Assembly: GCA_900317685.1 (NCBI GenBank)
Contig: ONHQ01000033.1
Coordinates: 1 to 63,458 of the forward strand
DNA: 63,458 bases
DNA from: an uncultured Prevotella sp.
GTDB lineage: Bacteria > Bacteroidota > Bacteroidia > Bacteroidales > Bacteroidaceae
Reading direction: 5' to 3'
This document shows, piece after piece, positions 7,952-16,570 of this stretch. Position numbers and translations under genes: made by a program. The notes below the pieces were generated by a model. That model did not search any database and was not told where the DNA came from. It saw nothing but the letters and a program-made list of their open reading frames with translations. Each line of letters starts with the position of its first letter. Position 1 is the stretch's first letter.

Positions 7952-9169
7952 TTGAAAGAGAATAGCCTCTACTCCTATCGCCCCAAGAGCATGACGCTTC
8001 ACGAGGTCCTCTCCCGCATCTATCACATCTCGCTGCGGGAGCTGGGGATCATGCGCCAGAATCCAATCTACGGATTCTGTACGGTCATCTTTCCTATTGT
8101 CATCATCATCTTCTTCACCTCACTAATGGCAGGCGGTCAGCCGACCGACATGCCCATCGGCATCGTGGATCAGGACAATACCACCACGACGCGCGCAATG
8201 GTGCGTCAGCTCGACGCTTTCCAGTCGTCGAAGGTCGTCGCCTATTACCCCAACGTCAACGCTGCCCGCAAGGCCATCCAACGCAACGAGATTTTCGCTT
8301 TTCTCTATATTCCGAAGGGCACGACAAGCGGACTGATGACGAGCACGCAGCCTAAGGTGTCGTTCTATTACAGCAATGTGACGCTTGTGGCGGGCAATAT
8401 GCTCTTCAAGGATCTTAAGACCATCTGCACATTAGGCTCGGCAGCTGTCGGCAAGACAAAACTGCAGGCCATAGGAAAGACCAATGACGAGGTGCGCACG
8501 TTCCTGCAGCCCATTGCCGTTGACACCCATCTGCTTCAGAACCCATGGGTGAGCTACAATATCTATCTGACCACTAGCATGGCACCCGGCGTGCTCATGG
8601 TCTTCATCTTCCTGCTCACCCCCTACGCCATCGGCACTGAGTTGAAGTTCAAACGCTCACGTCAGTTGATGAAGATGGCGGGCAACAACATCTACATCGC
8701 CATAGCCGGCAAGATGCTGCCGATGACACTACTCTTCCTCACGATGATGTATGGCTTCGAGTTCTACATCTTCCACACATTGGACTTCCCTCATCCGGGT
8801 GGCGTTGTACCCCTGTTGTTGATGGGACTTCTCAGTGTTCTGGCCTGTCAGGGCTTTGGTATCTTCGCCTTCGGACTGATGCCCTCCCTGCGCATGTCCA
8901 TCTCGATCAGTGCACTGTGGTCGGTGCTGAGTTTCTCCGTAGCCGGTGCCACCTATCCGTTGTCAGCAATGGATCCTGAGATACAGTCCATTGCCCAGTT
9001 GTTCCCCATGCGCCATTACTTCATGTTGTACCAGATGTGCGAGTTCAACGGCTACCCGCTGTCCTACGCCTGGTTCGACATTATGTTCCTGTTGATGATA
9101 GCAGTGCTGCCCATCTTCACATTAAAAAATATCAAGAGGGCAATGCTGGTATACGTATATATCCCCTAA
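7952..9169 (+). CDS. ABC-2 type transporter permease (first of two)
   Basis: A 405-residue inner-membrane protein of the YhhJ/YbhR type. It has one N-terminal membrane segment (about 38-58), a large periplasmic domain (about 60-205) and five C-terminal membrane segments (from about 210). The given start is a TTG 9 bases after the preceding stop; an ATG at 7991 is an alternative. The domain begins GIVDQDNTTTTRAMVRQL, as in ABC-2 permeases that handle drugs, polyketides or surface molecules. No nucleotide-binding subunit is encoded in this operon, so an ATPase must come from elsewhere. Confidence 0.88.
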   Translation: MKENSLYSYRPKSMTLHEVLSRIYHISLRELGIMRQNPIYGFCTVIFPIVIIIFFTSLMAGGQPTDMPIGIVDQDNTTTTRAMVRQLDAFQSSKVVAYYPNVNAARKAIQRNEIFAFLYIPKGTTSGLMTSTQPKVSFYYSNVTLVAGNMLFKDLKTICTLGSAAVGKTKLQAIGKTNDEVRTFLQPIAVDTHLLQNPWVSYNIYLTTSMAPGVLMVFIFLLTPYAIGTELKFKRSRQLMKMAGNNIYIAIAGKMLPMTLLFLTMMYGFEFYIFHTLDFPHPGGVVPLLLMGLLSVLACQGFGIFAFGLMPSLRMSISISALWSVLSFSVAGATYPLSAMDPEIQSIAQLFPMRHYFMLYQMCEFNGYPLSYAWFDIMFLLMIAVLPIFTLKNIKRAMLVYVYIP

Positions 9170-9172
9170 GCT

Positions 9173-10447
9173 ATGCAAAACGAGAGCTTTTTCAGTCAAG
9201 TCAAGCAAGGACTCCTTGACACCTGCTATATCTGCGTGAAAGAGATGCGCGGCCTTGTCACCGACGAGGGTGTGCTGATCTTCTGCGTCCTCGTACCGTT
9301 GTTCTATCCCCTGCTCTATTCGTGGATCTACAACAACGAGGTGGTCAGAGACGTGCCGGTGGCAGTTGTAGACCTCTCGCACTCCGCGGCCTCACGCGAG
9401 TTCATCCGTCACTACGACGCAGGCTCTGACGTGAAGGTGGCCTATATGTGCAACTCGCTTGACGATGCCAAAGAGCTCATCGGCAAGCAGCAGGTGCATG
9501 GCGCACTCTATTTCCCCGAAGACTTCGAACGCAGACTGGGACGTGGTGAGCAAGCCACCGTCAGCCTATATTGCGATATGAGCCTGATGCTCCACTACAA
9601 AGCGATCTATCAGACCGCCATGGCTGTGGCCGGAGAGATGAACAGCCGCATTCAGCTCAATCAGAGCAACGGCTTCACCAACCGCGACGACGAGATTACC
9701 ACCAAGCCTCTTGACTTCGACGAGGTGCCGATCTTCAATGTTACCGACGGCTACGGCAATGCCATCATCCCCGGTGTGCTGATGCTGATTCTACAACAGA
9801 CGCTGCTTTTGGGCATCGGACTCGCAGCCGGAACAGCTCGTGAGAACAACCGCTATCAGGATCTTGTACCTATCTCGAAACACTACAATGGCATCTTCCG
9901 TATCGTACTGGGCAAGTCGTGGTGCTATTTCATGGTGTATATGGTCATGGCGGCTTACATCAGTCTGGTCGTTCCACGCATGTTCCACTACATCTCTTTG
10001 GTGACCCCTTGGACCATACTCGGTCTGATGGTTCCCTATCTGTTGTCGTGCATCTTCTTCGGGATGACGCTGTCATGTATGGTGCGCTACCGCGAAAATG
10101 TGATGCTGTTGGTGGTCTTCACCTCAGTGCCATTCCTGTTTATGACCGGTGTCAGCTGGCCACAGCCCAACATCCCCGGTTTTTGGCAGGGCGTGGCCTG
10201 CCTCATTCCCTCAACCTTTGGTGTGAGAGGCTTCCTGCGTATCTCGTCGATGGGAGCCTCGCTGCAGGATATCAGTGTGGAGTATCATGCGCTGTGGATT
10301 CAGGCTTTTGTCTATCTCCTCACCACATGCATGGTCTATCGCTACCAGATTGCGGCAACCCGCAAGCGCGCCTTCGATCACATGCAAGTCATGAGAGATA
10401 AGATCGAATTGGCGAAACAAAAGAAGTTGAGCAGCCAGGCTAAGTAG
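9173..10447 (+). CDS. ABC-2 type transporter permease (second of two)
   Basis: A 424-residue permease built like the preceding one: one N-terminal membrane segment (about 30-48), a periplasmic domain (VPVAVVDLSHSAASREFIRH onward) and five or six C-terminal segments. Its ATG lies 3 bases after the stop of the first permease, so translation is probably coupled and the two are likely to form a heterodimer. The C terminus is basic and cytoplasmic. It is the last gene of the operon and is followed by hairpin-forming repeats at 10486-10560 before convergent topB. Confidence 0.88.
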   Translation: MQNESFFSQVKQGLLDTCYICVKEMRGLVTDEGVLIFCVLVPLFYPLLYSWIYNNEVVRDVPVAVVDLSHSAASREFIRHYDAGSDVKVAYMCNSLDDAKELIGKQQVHGALYFPEDFERRLGRGEQATVSLYCDMSLMLHYKAIYQTAMAVAGEMNSRIQLNQSNGFTNRDDEITTKPLDFDEVPIFNVTDGYGNAIIPGVLMLILQQTLLLGIGLAAGTARENNRYQDLVPISKHYNGIFRIVLGKSWCYFMVYMVMAAYISLVVPRMFHYISLVTPWTILGLMVPYLLSCIFFGMTLSCMVRYRENVMLLVVFTSVPFLFMTGVSWPQPNIPGFWQGVACLIPSTFGVRGFLRISSMGASLQDISVEYHALWIQAFVYLLTTCMVYRYQIAATRKRAFDHMQVMRDKIELAKQKKLSSQAK

Positions 10448-10485
10448 CGGGAGCCTGGCCTCAACACTCATATCAGATTGCTGTC

Positions 10486-10560
10486 AGTTGATGTCCAAAT
10501 TGACATCAACTACTATTTTATGTTGATATCAATACTATTCTTAATTGACATCAACTACTC
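10486..10560. repeat. Inverted and direct repeats of a GACATCAACTACT motif; probable two-way terminator
   Basis: AGTTGATGTC (10486-10495) and GACATCAACT (10502-10511) form a perfect 10-bp stem with a 6-base loop. The sequence AATTGACATCAACTACT recurs at about 10543-10559, and TTGATATCAA at 10523-10532 is itself palindromic. The element sits between two convergent genes, where a terminator that works in both directions is expected. Confidence 0.7.
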
Positions 10561-10574
10561 TTTATATTTAGTAT

Positions 10575-12689
10575 TTACAGCGGCTGACGAAAGTCACATC
10601 CCTCACGCCATCTTGAGCAACCGAGAGCAGTCTTGCCCTGAATGATATGGCCCTGATGGCACTTGGGGCAAGGGTCACCGACCTTAAGTTTACCCTTGGT
10701 GAGCACAGGAGCAGAAGTGGGAGTTGCGGTGGCGGAAGCCGATGCGGCAGTAGCCGGCGCACTCTTTTTGCGAGAACCTGCCGACCGTTTGGTGCTTTGC
10801 TTGGCATCCCCTGCCCCACCCTTCTTCGGTCCGGACGGTTTAGGAGTGGGCTCTGGCTCTCCACTTGCTATTTGCCTGTTGCTGTTGTCGTGCAATACGT
10901 CCTGCACGATCTTTGTCACCTGCTCTTTCAGCCCGTCGATGAAAAGCTGCGGCGAGTATTTATGGTGCTCGATGTCGCGGAGCTTCTTCTCCCAGATACC
11001 CGTGAGTTCACAACTGGTGAGCAACTTTTCGTGAATTGTATCAATGAGTTGGATACCCGTGGGGGTAGCCACGAGATTCTTACGCTCTCGGCGGATATAA
11101 TGTCGCTTGAACAAGGTCTCAATGATGCCGGCGCGCGACGAAGGGCGTCCGATACCGTTTTCCTTCATCGCCGCACGCAGCTCCTCGTCGTCGACAAACT
11201 TACCAGCGGTCTCCATGGCACGCAGCAGTGAGGCTTCGGTATAGTGCTTCGGCGGCTGCGTCATCTTTTCTGTCAGCGTGGGCTTATGCGGTCCCGACTC
11301 TCCTTTGACAAAGGTGGGTAATGTTTTCTCCTCGTCTGACGGCTTACCTTCTTCCACTGTCTGCGTCAATTCATCCTTGGCATACACAGCCCGCCATCCC
11401 GGTGAAAGGATCTCCTTGCCGCTGGTCTTGAACTCAACCTTGTCGACCTTACCCTTGACAGTGGTCGTGGAAAACTTACAATCGGGATAGAACACGGCAA
11501 TGAAGCGGCGGGCGATGAGGTCGTAGACTTTCATCTCGGCATCGCTCAGTCCGCCCGGTACCTGCCCTGTGGGGATGATGGCATGGTGGTCGGTGACCTT
11601 GGAAGTGTCGAAGACTCGCTTTGACTTTGGCAGTTTCTTGCTGATGGCTGCCAAGTCCTTGATGATTTGCAGATAAGGCTTCTGTCCGGCTTTCGCCATC
11701 TGGCTGATGCCATTGAGAATACCCGGGCATTTGGGATAGATGTCGTCGGACAGATATTGCGTATCGACACGCGGATAAGTAGTCAACTTCTTCTCATACA
11801 GAGCCTGTATGAGGTTGAGCGTCATCTCAGCTGAGAAACTGAACTTACGGTTGCAGTCGACCTGCAACGAGGTGAGGTCATAGAGCTGTCGTGGTGCCTC
11901 CTTGCCCTGCTTCTTCTGTACATCGGTAACTTCGAAGGGCTTATCCTGAATGAGCGCGAAGGCCTGCTCTCCCTCTTCTTTACTGGTATATTTGCCAGCC
12001 GTAGCGGTGAACAGCGTGTCGCGATAGACTGTCGAGAGCACCCAATAAGGCTCCGGCTTGAAATTGTCGATCTCTTTCTGGCGATTGACGATCAAAGCCA
12101 AGGTCGGCGTCTGTACACGACCAATGGAAAGCACCTGGTGATTGCGGCCGTACATGCAGGTATAGAGACGCGTGCAGTTCATACCCAGCAACCAGTCGCC
12201 GATGGCCCGGCTCAGTCCTGCCATGTAAAGGCTCTCGTAGTCCTTCTGCTCTTTTAGGTTCTGGAACCCTTCGCGGATAGCCTCGTCGGTCATTGACGAA
12301 ATCCACAACCGCTTTACGGGGCACTTCACTCCGGCAAGTTGCATCACCCAACGCTGGATGAGCTCACCTTCCTGCCCGGCATCACCACAGTTGACAATCT
12401 CGTCGGCCTTGCTATATAAGGAGGCAATCACGTCGAACTGACGCTTGATCGTTTCCTCCGGAATGAGTTTAATGCCAAAGCGCAACGGAATCATCGGCAG
12501 TGCGGCCAGCGTCCAAAAACGCCAGTTCACCTGATAGTCATTGGGTTCCTTCAGCTCGCACAAATGTCCGAAAGTCCAAGTCACCTGGTAGCCGTTGCCT
12601 TCCATATAGCCGTTCTTGGGTACGTTGGCACCCAAGATACGTGCAATATCTTTTGCTACGCTCGGTTTCTCCGCTATACAAACGATCAT
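10575..12689 (-). CDS. topB: DNA topoisomerase III (type IA)
   Basis: A 704-residue type IA topoisomerase. The TOPRIM domain begins MIVCIAEKPSVAKDIARILG and includes the acidic NCGDAGQEGELI motif. The helical and toroidal domains follow, with SIGRVQTPTLALIV and the catalytic-tyrosine region (YPRVDTQYLSDD). The tail is low-complexity (Pro, Ala, Ser, Thr and Lys rich, about 605-670), followed by a single zinc-ribbon-like CPKCHQG...GCSRW...GCDF. Type IA enzymes relax and decatenate DNA by passing single strands through a transient 5'-phosphotyrosine break. TACTTTTG (complement of 12719-12726) is a -7 element about 30 bases upstream. The length fits plasmid- and chromosome-borne TopB of Bacteroidetes; here it sits among housekeeping genes. 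Confidence 0.95.
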   Translation of the reverse strand: MIVCIAEKPSVAKDIARILGANVPKNGYMEGNGYQVTWTFGHLCELKEPNDYQVNWRFWTLAALPMIPLRFGIKLIPEETIKRQFDVIASLYSKADEIVNCGDAGQEGELIQRWVMQLAGVKCPVKRLWISSMTDEAIREGFQNLKEQKDYESLYMAGLSRAIGDWLLGMNCTRLYTCMYGRNHQVLSIGRVQTPTLALIVNRQKEIDNFKPEPYWVLSTVYRDTLFTATAGKYTSKEEGEQAFALIQDKPFEVTDVQKKQGKEAPRQLYDLTSLQVDCNRKFSFSAEMTLNLIQALYEKKLTTYPRVDTQYLSDDIYPKCPGILNGISQMAKAGQKPYLQIIKDLAAISKKLPKSKRVFDTSKVTDHHAIIPTGQVPGGLSDAEMKVYDLIARRFIAVFYPDCKFSTTTVKGKVDKVEFKTSGKEILSPGWRAVYAKDELTQTVEEGKPSDEEKTLPTFVKGESGPHKPTLTEKMTQPPKHYTEASLLRAMETAGKFVDDEELRAAMKENGIGRPSSRAGIIETLFKRHYIRRERKNLVATPTGIQLIDTIHEKLLTSCELTGIWEKKLRDIEHHKYSPQLFIDGLKEQVTKIVQDVLHDNSNRQIASGEPEPTPKPSGPKKGGAGDAKQSTKRSAGSRKKSAPATAASASATATPTSAPVLTKGKLKVGDPCPKCHQGHIIQGKTALGCSRWREGCDFRQPL

Positions 12690-12776
12690 ATATTCAGTGT
12701 ATGTCTCTATTTGAAATACAAAAGTACGAAATTATCTCCTAACTGAGAAAAAAACATAAGGAATTTAGATTCTTCG

Positions 12777-12853
12777 CATTCTTTCATACTACTCTGTCTG
12801 ACATTTGACAGCAGCTAATCAGAAAGATCAAAACACAGACAGATAAAGAATGC
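12777..12853. other. Nested inverted repeat between divergent topB and lutA
   Basis: GCATTCTTT (12777-12785) pairs with AAAGAATGC (12845-12853). Inside it TCTGTCTG (12793-12800) pairs with CAGACAGA (12836-12843). Together they could form a roughly 77-base hairpin in the 248-base divergent intergenic region. It may be an operator or a structured RNA leader. Nothing beyond the pairing supports either role. Confidence 0.5.
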
Positions 12854-12937
12854 AAAAATAATATGGTTAAAGTTGTGCAAAGCAATGGTAGGTTAGAAAA
12901 AAATAATTAATTTTGTAGGGTTAGAATTAAGTGAGAA

Positions 12938-13675
12938 ATGAAAATAGGATTGTTTATACCCTGCTATGTAGACGCTCTGTACCCTGAAGTCGGAAAGGCT
13001 ACATATAAACTATTGTGCCATCTTGGATTGGACGTGACCTATCCCGAGCGGCAGACTTGTTGCGGTCAGCCGATGGCTAACGCCGGTTTTGAGCCGATGG
13101 CCAAGCACCTTGCCAACAGTTTCGAGGAGATGTTTTCTGGCTTCGACTATGTAGTCGCCCCGTCAGCATCCTGCGCTGCCTTTGTGCGCGTCAACTATCC
13201 GCGGCTGTTGCCTCAAGACCACCAATGCGTCACGCCGAAGAATACCGTAGACATCGTGGAGTTTCTGCACGACATCGTGAAGGTGAAGAGCCTGCCCGGC
13301 AACTTCCCTCATGTAGTCAGCGTGCACAACAGTTGCCACGGCGTTCGCGAGCTGGGACTGTCGTCACCGTCAGAGCGTAACATTCCGAAATACAACAAGA
13401 TCATCGATCTGCTGCAACTCAAAGAGGGCATCACCATCAAAGAGCCGGAGCGCGTGGACGAGTGCTGTGGCTTCGGCGGCATGTTCTCCGTGGAGGAGCC
13501 AGACGTGTCGGTGCGTATGGGTGAGAACAAGATCGAGCGCCACATGGCCACTGGTGCCGAGTATATCACTGGTCCCGACTCTTCCTGCCTGATGCACATG
13601 GAAGGCATCGCACGACGGGAGAAGAAGCCTATCAAGTTTATCCATGTCGCACAAATATTAGCTAACGGAATCTAA
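12938..13675 (+). CDS. lutA: LutA-like lactate utilisation Fe-S oxidoreductase subunit
   Basis: A 245-residue protein with two CCG-type cysteine-rich domains: TCCGQPMANAG with PSASCAAFV in the first half, and HNSCHG with DECCGFGGMFSVEEP in the second. These motifs bind an unusual Fe-S cluster, as in heterodisulfide reductase HdrB and glycolate oxidase GlcF. LutA is one of three subunits that oxidise L-lactate to pyruvate in the cytoplasm. lutB follows after 5 bases and lutC completes the set. TAATTTTG at 12908-12915 is a likely -7 element, giving a short leader. Confidence 0.93.
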   Translation: MKIGLFIPCYVDALYPEVGKATYKLLCHLGLDVTYPERQTCCGQPMANAGFEPMAKHLANSFEEMFSGFDYVVAPSASCAAFVRVNYPRLLPQDHQCVTPKNTVDIVEFLHDIVKVKSLPGNFPHVVSVHNSCHGVRELGLSSPSERNIPKYNKIIDLLQLKEGITIKEPERVDECCGFGGMFSVEEPDVSVRMGENKIERHMATGAEYITGPDSSCLMHMEGIARREKKPIKFIHVAQILANGI

Positions 13676-13680
13676 GCATT

Positions 13681-15060
13681 ATGAGCACTATACATTCAGA
13701 AAGAGCACACGAAATATTGAAGCAGCGCGACAAGGTCAGTCACCACGACACTACTTTCTGGCAGTTGCGACAAGGCCGCGACAAGATGGCTAAGAGTCTG
13801 CCCGAATGGGAGAGCCTGCGCGACCACGCCTCAGCCATCAAGCGCCACACACTCACCCATCTGGCCGACTATCTGGAGCAGTTCAGCAGCCAGCTCGAAA
13901 GCCGTGGCGTCATCGTGCACTGGGCTAAAGATGCCAATGAGCTCAACGAGATGGTCTACGGTATCCTTGAGTCGCACAAGGTGACGAAGATGGTGAAGTC
14001 GAAGTCGATGCTCACCGAGGAGTGCGGACTCAATGCCTATCTCGAACAGCGCGGCATCGACGTGGTGGAAACTGACCTCGGCGAGCGTATCCTGCAACTG
14101 ATGCACCGTGCTCCGGCACATATCGTGGTACCGGCTATGCATATCACCAAGGAAGAGGTGGCACAGACCTTTGAGGCTAAAGGCATTTCCAATGACAAAG
14201 GAAATACCGACCCGACCTATCTGACCTACTGCGCCCGCAAGAGTCTGCGCCATGAGTTCATGGAAGCTGGCGCCGGTCTTACCGGCTGCAACTTTGGCGT
14301 AGCAAAGACGGGTGACATCGTCGTCTGCACCAATGAGGGCAATGCCGACATGACGACGTCTATGCCAAAACTGCATATCGTGACAATGGGTATTGAGAAA
14401 CTCGTGCCCGACTATGAGAGTTTGGCTGTGTTCCAGCGTCTGCTCTGCCGCAGTGCCACAGGACAACCGACCACTGGATTCACGTCGCACTTCCGTCAGG
14501 CACGTCCCGGTGCTGAAATGCACGTGGTACTTCTTGACAACTGGCGCAGCGACGCACTAGCCAACCCCGAACATTGGGAGACGCTGAAATGCATCCGTTG
14601 CGGTGCCTGCATGAACACATGTCCTGTCTACCGCCGCTCTACCGGTGCCAGCTACACCTATTTCATACCTGGTCCCATCGGTGTCGACTTGGGTATGCTG
14701 GCTAATGCCCGCCAATACAGCGACAATGTATCTGCCTGTTCGCTCTGCCTAAGCTGCGACAATGTGTGTCCCGCTGAAGTGAAGCCCGGCTCACAAATCT
14801 ATCTTTGGCGTCAGAGTCTCGACGGCATTGGCAAGGCCGATCACCTTAAGAAGTTCATGTCAGAAGGCATGGAACTGCTCTTCGACCATCCAACGCTCTA
14901 CACCGATGCGCTGAAGCTGTCACCATTGGCCAACTTTGTACCGGAAATACTCACCCACTACAGCCACCTCAATCCATGGGGACTGGGACACGCTAAGCCT
15001 AAGTTTGCCAACCAGTCGTTCCACAGTTGGTGGAAAGAGCAACAGAAAAAGAAGAAATAG
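13681..15060 (+). CDS. lutB: LutB-like lactate utilisation iron-sulfur protein
   Basis: A 459-residue protein. The N-terminal LUD domain (about 70-300) contains KSMLTEECGLNAYLEQRGI and GNADMTTSMPKLHIVTMGIEKLVP. Two [4Fe-4S] motifs follow, CIRCGACMNTCPVY (about 304-317) and CSLCLSCDNVCP (about 351-362), and a C-terminal DUF3390-like segment ends WWKEQQKKKK. It acts as the electron-transfer subunit of the LutABC lactate oxidase. The gene is complete and starts 5 bases after lutA. A gap of 81 bases separates it from lutC, within which no terminator is seen. Confidence 0.94.
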   Translation: MSTIHSERAHEILKQRDKVSHHDTTFWQLRQGRDKMAKSLPEWESLRDHASAIKRHTLTHLADYLEQFSSQLESRGVIVHWAKDANELNEMVYGILESHKVTKMVKSKSMLTEECGLNAYLEQRGIDVVETDLGERILQLMHRAPAHIVVPAMHITKEEVAQTFEAKGISNDKGNTDPTYLTYCARKSLRHEFMEAGAGLTGCNFGVAKTGDIVVCTNEGNADMTTSMPKLHIVTMGIEKLVPDYESLAVFQRLLCRSATGQPTTGFTSHFRQARPGAEMHVVLLDNWRSDALANPEHWETLKCIRCGACMNTCPVYRRSTGASYTYFIPGPIGVDLGMLANARQYSDNVSACSLCLSCDNVCPAEVKPGSQIYLWRQSLDGIGKADHLKKFMSEGMELLFDHPTLYTDALKLSPLANFVPEILTHYSHLNPWGLGHAKPKFANQSFHSWWKEQQKKKK

Positions 15061-15141
15061 TCAACGGCACCAGGCGATTAGGAATGATTGCCGACAACGC
15101 CAAACGACTCGGAATAACAGTTATCTAAGTAACGACAAGCA

Positions 15142-15726
15142 ATGAGAAAAGAAGAATTGCTCCAGAAACTACGCGCCAACACCAAGGTGCAATACGATAT
15201 GCCTGCCATGGACGATCTCCACGGCATCACCTATGCTGACCCCTATCAGCAGTTCGCAGAGATGACCAGGACGGTGGGTGGCCGCATCGTGGAGGCACGA
15301 AAAACCGACGATCTCAATCAGATCATCCGCAACCTCTACCCCAACGCAAAGGTCTTTGCCAGCAACCTGCCGTATATCTCCATCGCCCAGCGCAATCCTG
15401 ACACCGTAGCTGAGGCTCAGGAGCTCAACGGCACTGACGTGGGCATCGTGGAGGGACAACTTGGTGTGGCTGAGAACGCGTGCATCTGGGTGCCACAGAC
15501 GATGAAGGAGAAAGCCGTGTGCTTCATCTCGGAATATCTCGTCATCATTCTCGACAAGCAAAACGTTGTGAACAACATGCACGAGGCTTACAGCCGTATC
15601 GAGATGGATCCACGCTACAATTTTGGCACGTTTATCAGCGGACCGTCGAAGACTGCCGACATCGAGCAAGCGCTCGTCATGGGTGCTCAGGCAGCACGCG
15701 GTGTGACCGTGTTGGTGCTGAGCTAA
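15142..15726 (+). CDS. lutC: LutC-like lactate utilisation protein (LUD domain)
   Basis: A 194-residue LUD-domain protein containing GIVEGQLGVAENACIWVP and FISGPSKTADIEQALVMGAQAARG, both typical of LutC/YkgG. It is the third subunit required for L-lactate oxidation by LutABC. It ends 12 bases before a strong terminator at 15738-15768, which closes the lutABC transcript. The length fits the family (about 190-240). Confidence 0.93.
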   Translation: MRKEELLQKLRANTKVQYDMPAMDDLHGITYADPYQQFAEMTRTVGGRIVEARKTDDLNQIIRNLYPNAKVFASNLPYISIAQRNPDTVAEAQELNGTDVGIVEGQLGVAENACIWVPQTMKEKAVCFISEYLVIILDKQNVVNNMHEAYSRIEMDPRYNFGTFISGPSKTADIEQALVMGAQAARGVTVLVLS

Positions 15727-15737
15727 TAAGAAAAAAA

Positions 15738-15768
15738 AGCAGGAAGGACTATTCCTTCCTGCTTTTTC
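15738..15768 (+). terminator. Rho-independent terminator after lutC
   Basis: AGCAGGAAGG (15738-15747) and CCTTCCTGCT (15754-15763) form a perfect 10-bp stem with a 6-base loop, followed by a T tract. The same stem preceded by an A tract could also stop leftward transcription. Confidence 0.92.
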
Positions 15769-15787
15769 TCAACAACAAACAAAAAAG

Positions 15788-16570
15788 ATGAACGTTGCAG
15801 CCTTTCTCCCGACTTTAGAACTTCTACTAATCTCTCCACTTCAGCCCGCTCACGCAGCAATGGGGAGAAGCCAAATGGTCGTACAGGCCATAAAGGCGGA
15901 CAGCCTAAATACTGACACTACTGTAAGCGCATTCCAATCACAGGAGGAGAAGATTGTCAGTAAGTGGCAACGACAAAGCAAACTTCATCTCACGAATTTT
16001 ATAGCTTCGGCTGTTGAAGGATCGCTTCGGGGCATGATGGCACAATGGTTGCCAGGCGACAAGACAAAAATAGTTGCACTATATAATAAGGTGTGTGGCG
16101 CTCAGCTATCAGCCACAGCCATGAAGGCAATTATCTCCAAAGACGTCAACGCTATGCTCCGCGAGCTCAATGCCCACCGTAAAGCCTTCGCAGCGTCGCA
16201 TCCGCAACTGGCCACGAAAAAAGGGCTGAACCATCGTGCGGGTGGGTTTACCTATCCTATCGTGCGACAGAAAGTAGACTGTCCGCTCAACGACTTGCAA
16301 AAGATACAAGCCTTGCAGGGCGAAATAGACTGGGCAGCTCTGGGACTGACTGCTGAGCAGGTGGTGCCCAAAGGTTGCGGCAAGCAACTCTTGAAAGGCG
16401 TTGATCTGTTAAAGGACGACCAACATGCTTCACAGGATCTGCACCGAGTTGCCCCATTCATCAACCGCATTGCTAAGCTGATGACTTGGTATATCAGCAA
16501 ATCGGTTTATGGTACAGTAGACCATAGCTACACGGCCATCAGAAAGAAATTGATGGCCTCCACCACATAG
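15788..16570 (+). CDS. Exported protein of unknown function
   Basis: A 260-residue protein that I do not recognise. Residues 1-23 resemble a signal peptide (hydrophobic core, possible cleavage after AHA). The rest is a mixed alpha-helical domain with several Trp, His and Lys residues (for example TKKGLNHRAGGFTYPIVRQK and EIDWAALGLTAEQV) and no named motif. It starts 20 bases after the lutC terminator, so it needs its own promoter or read-through. Its last 43 bases overlap the 3' end of the convergent aminotransferase gene. Codon use looks like its neighbours, which supports a real gene, but homology is untested. Confidence 0.6.
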   Translation: MNVAAFLPTLELLLISPLQPAHAAMGRSQMVVQAIKADSLNTDTTVSAFQSQEEKIVSKWQRQSKLHLTNFIASAVEGSLRGMMAQWLPGDKTKIVALYNKVCGAQLSATAMKAIISKDVNAMLRELNAHRKAFAASHPQLATKKGLNHRAGGFTYPIVRQKVDCPLNDLQKIQALQGEIDWAALGLTAEQVVPKGCGKQLLKGVDLLKDDQHASQDLHRVAPFINRIAKLMTWYISKSVYGTVDHSYTAIRKKLMASTT

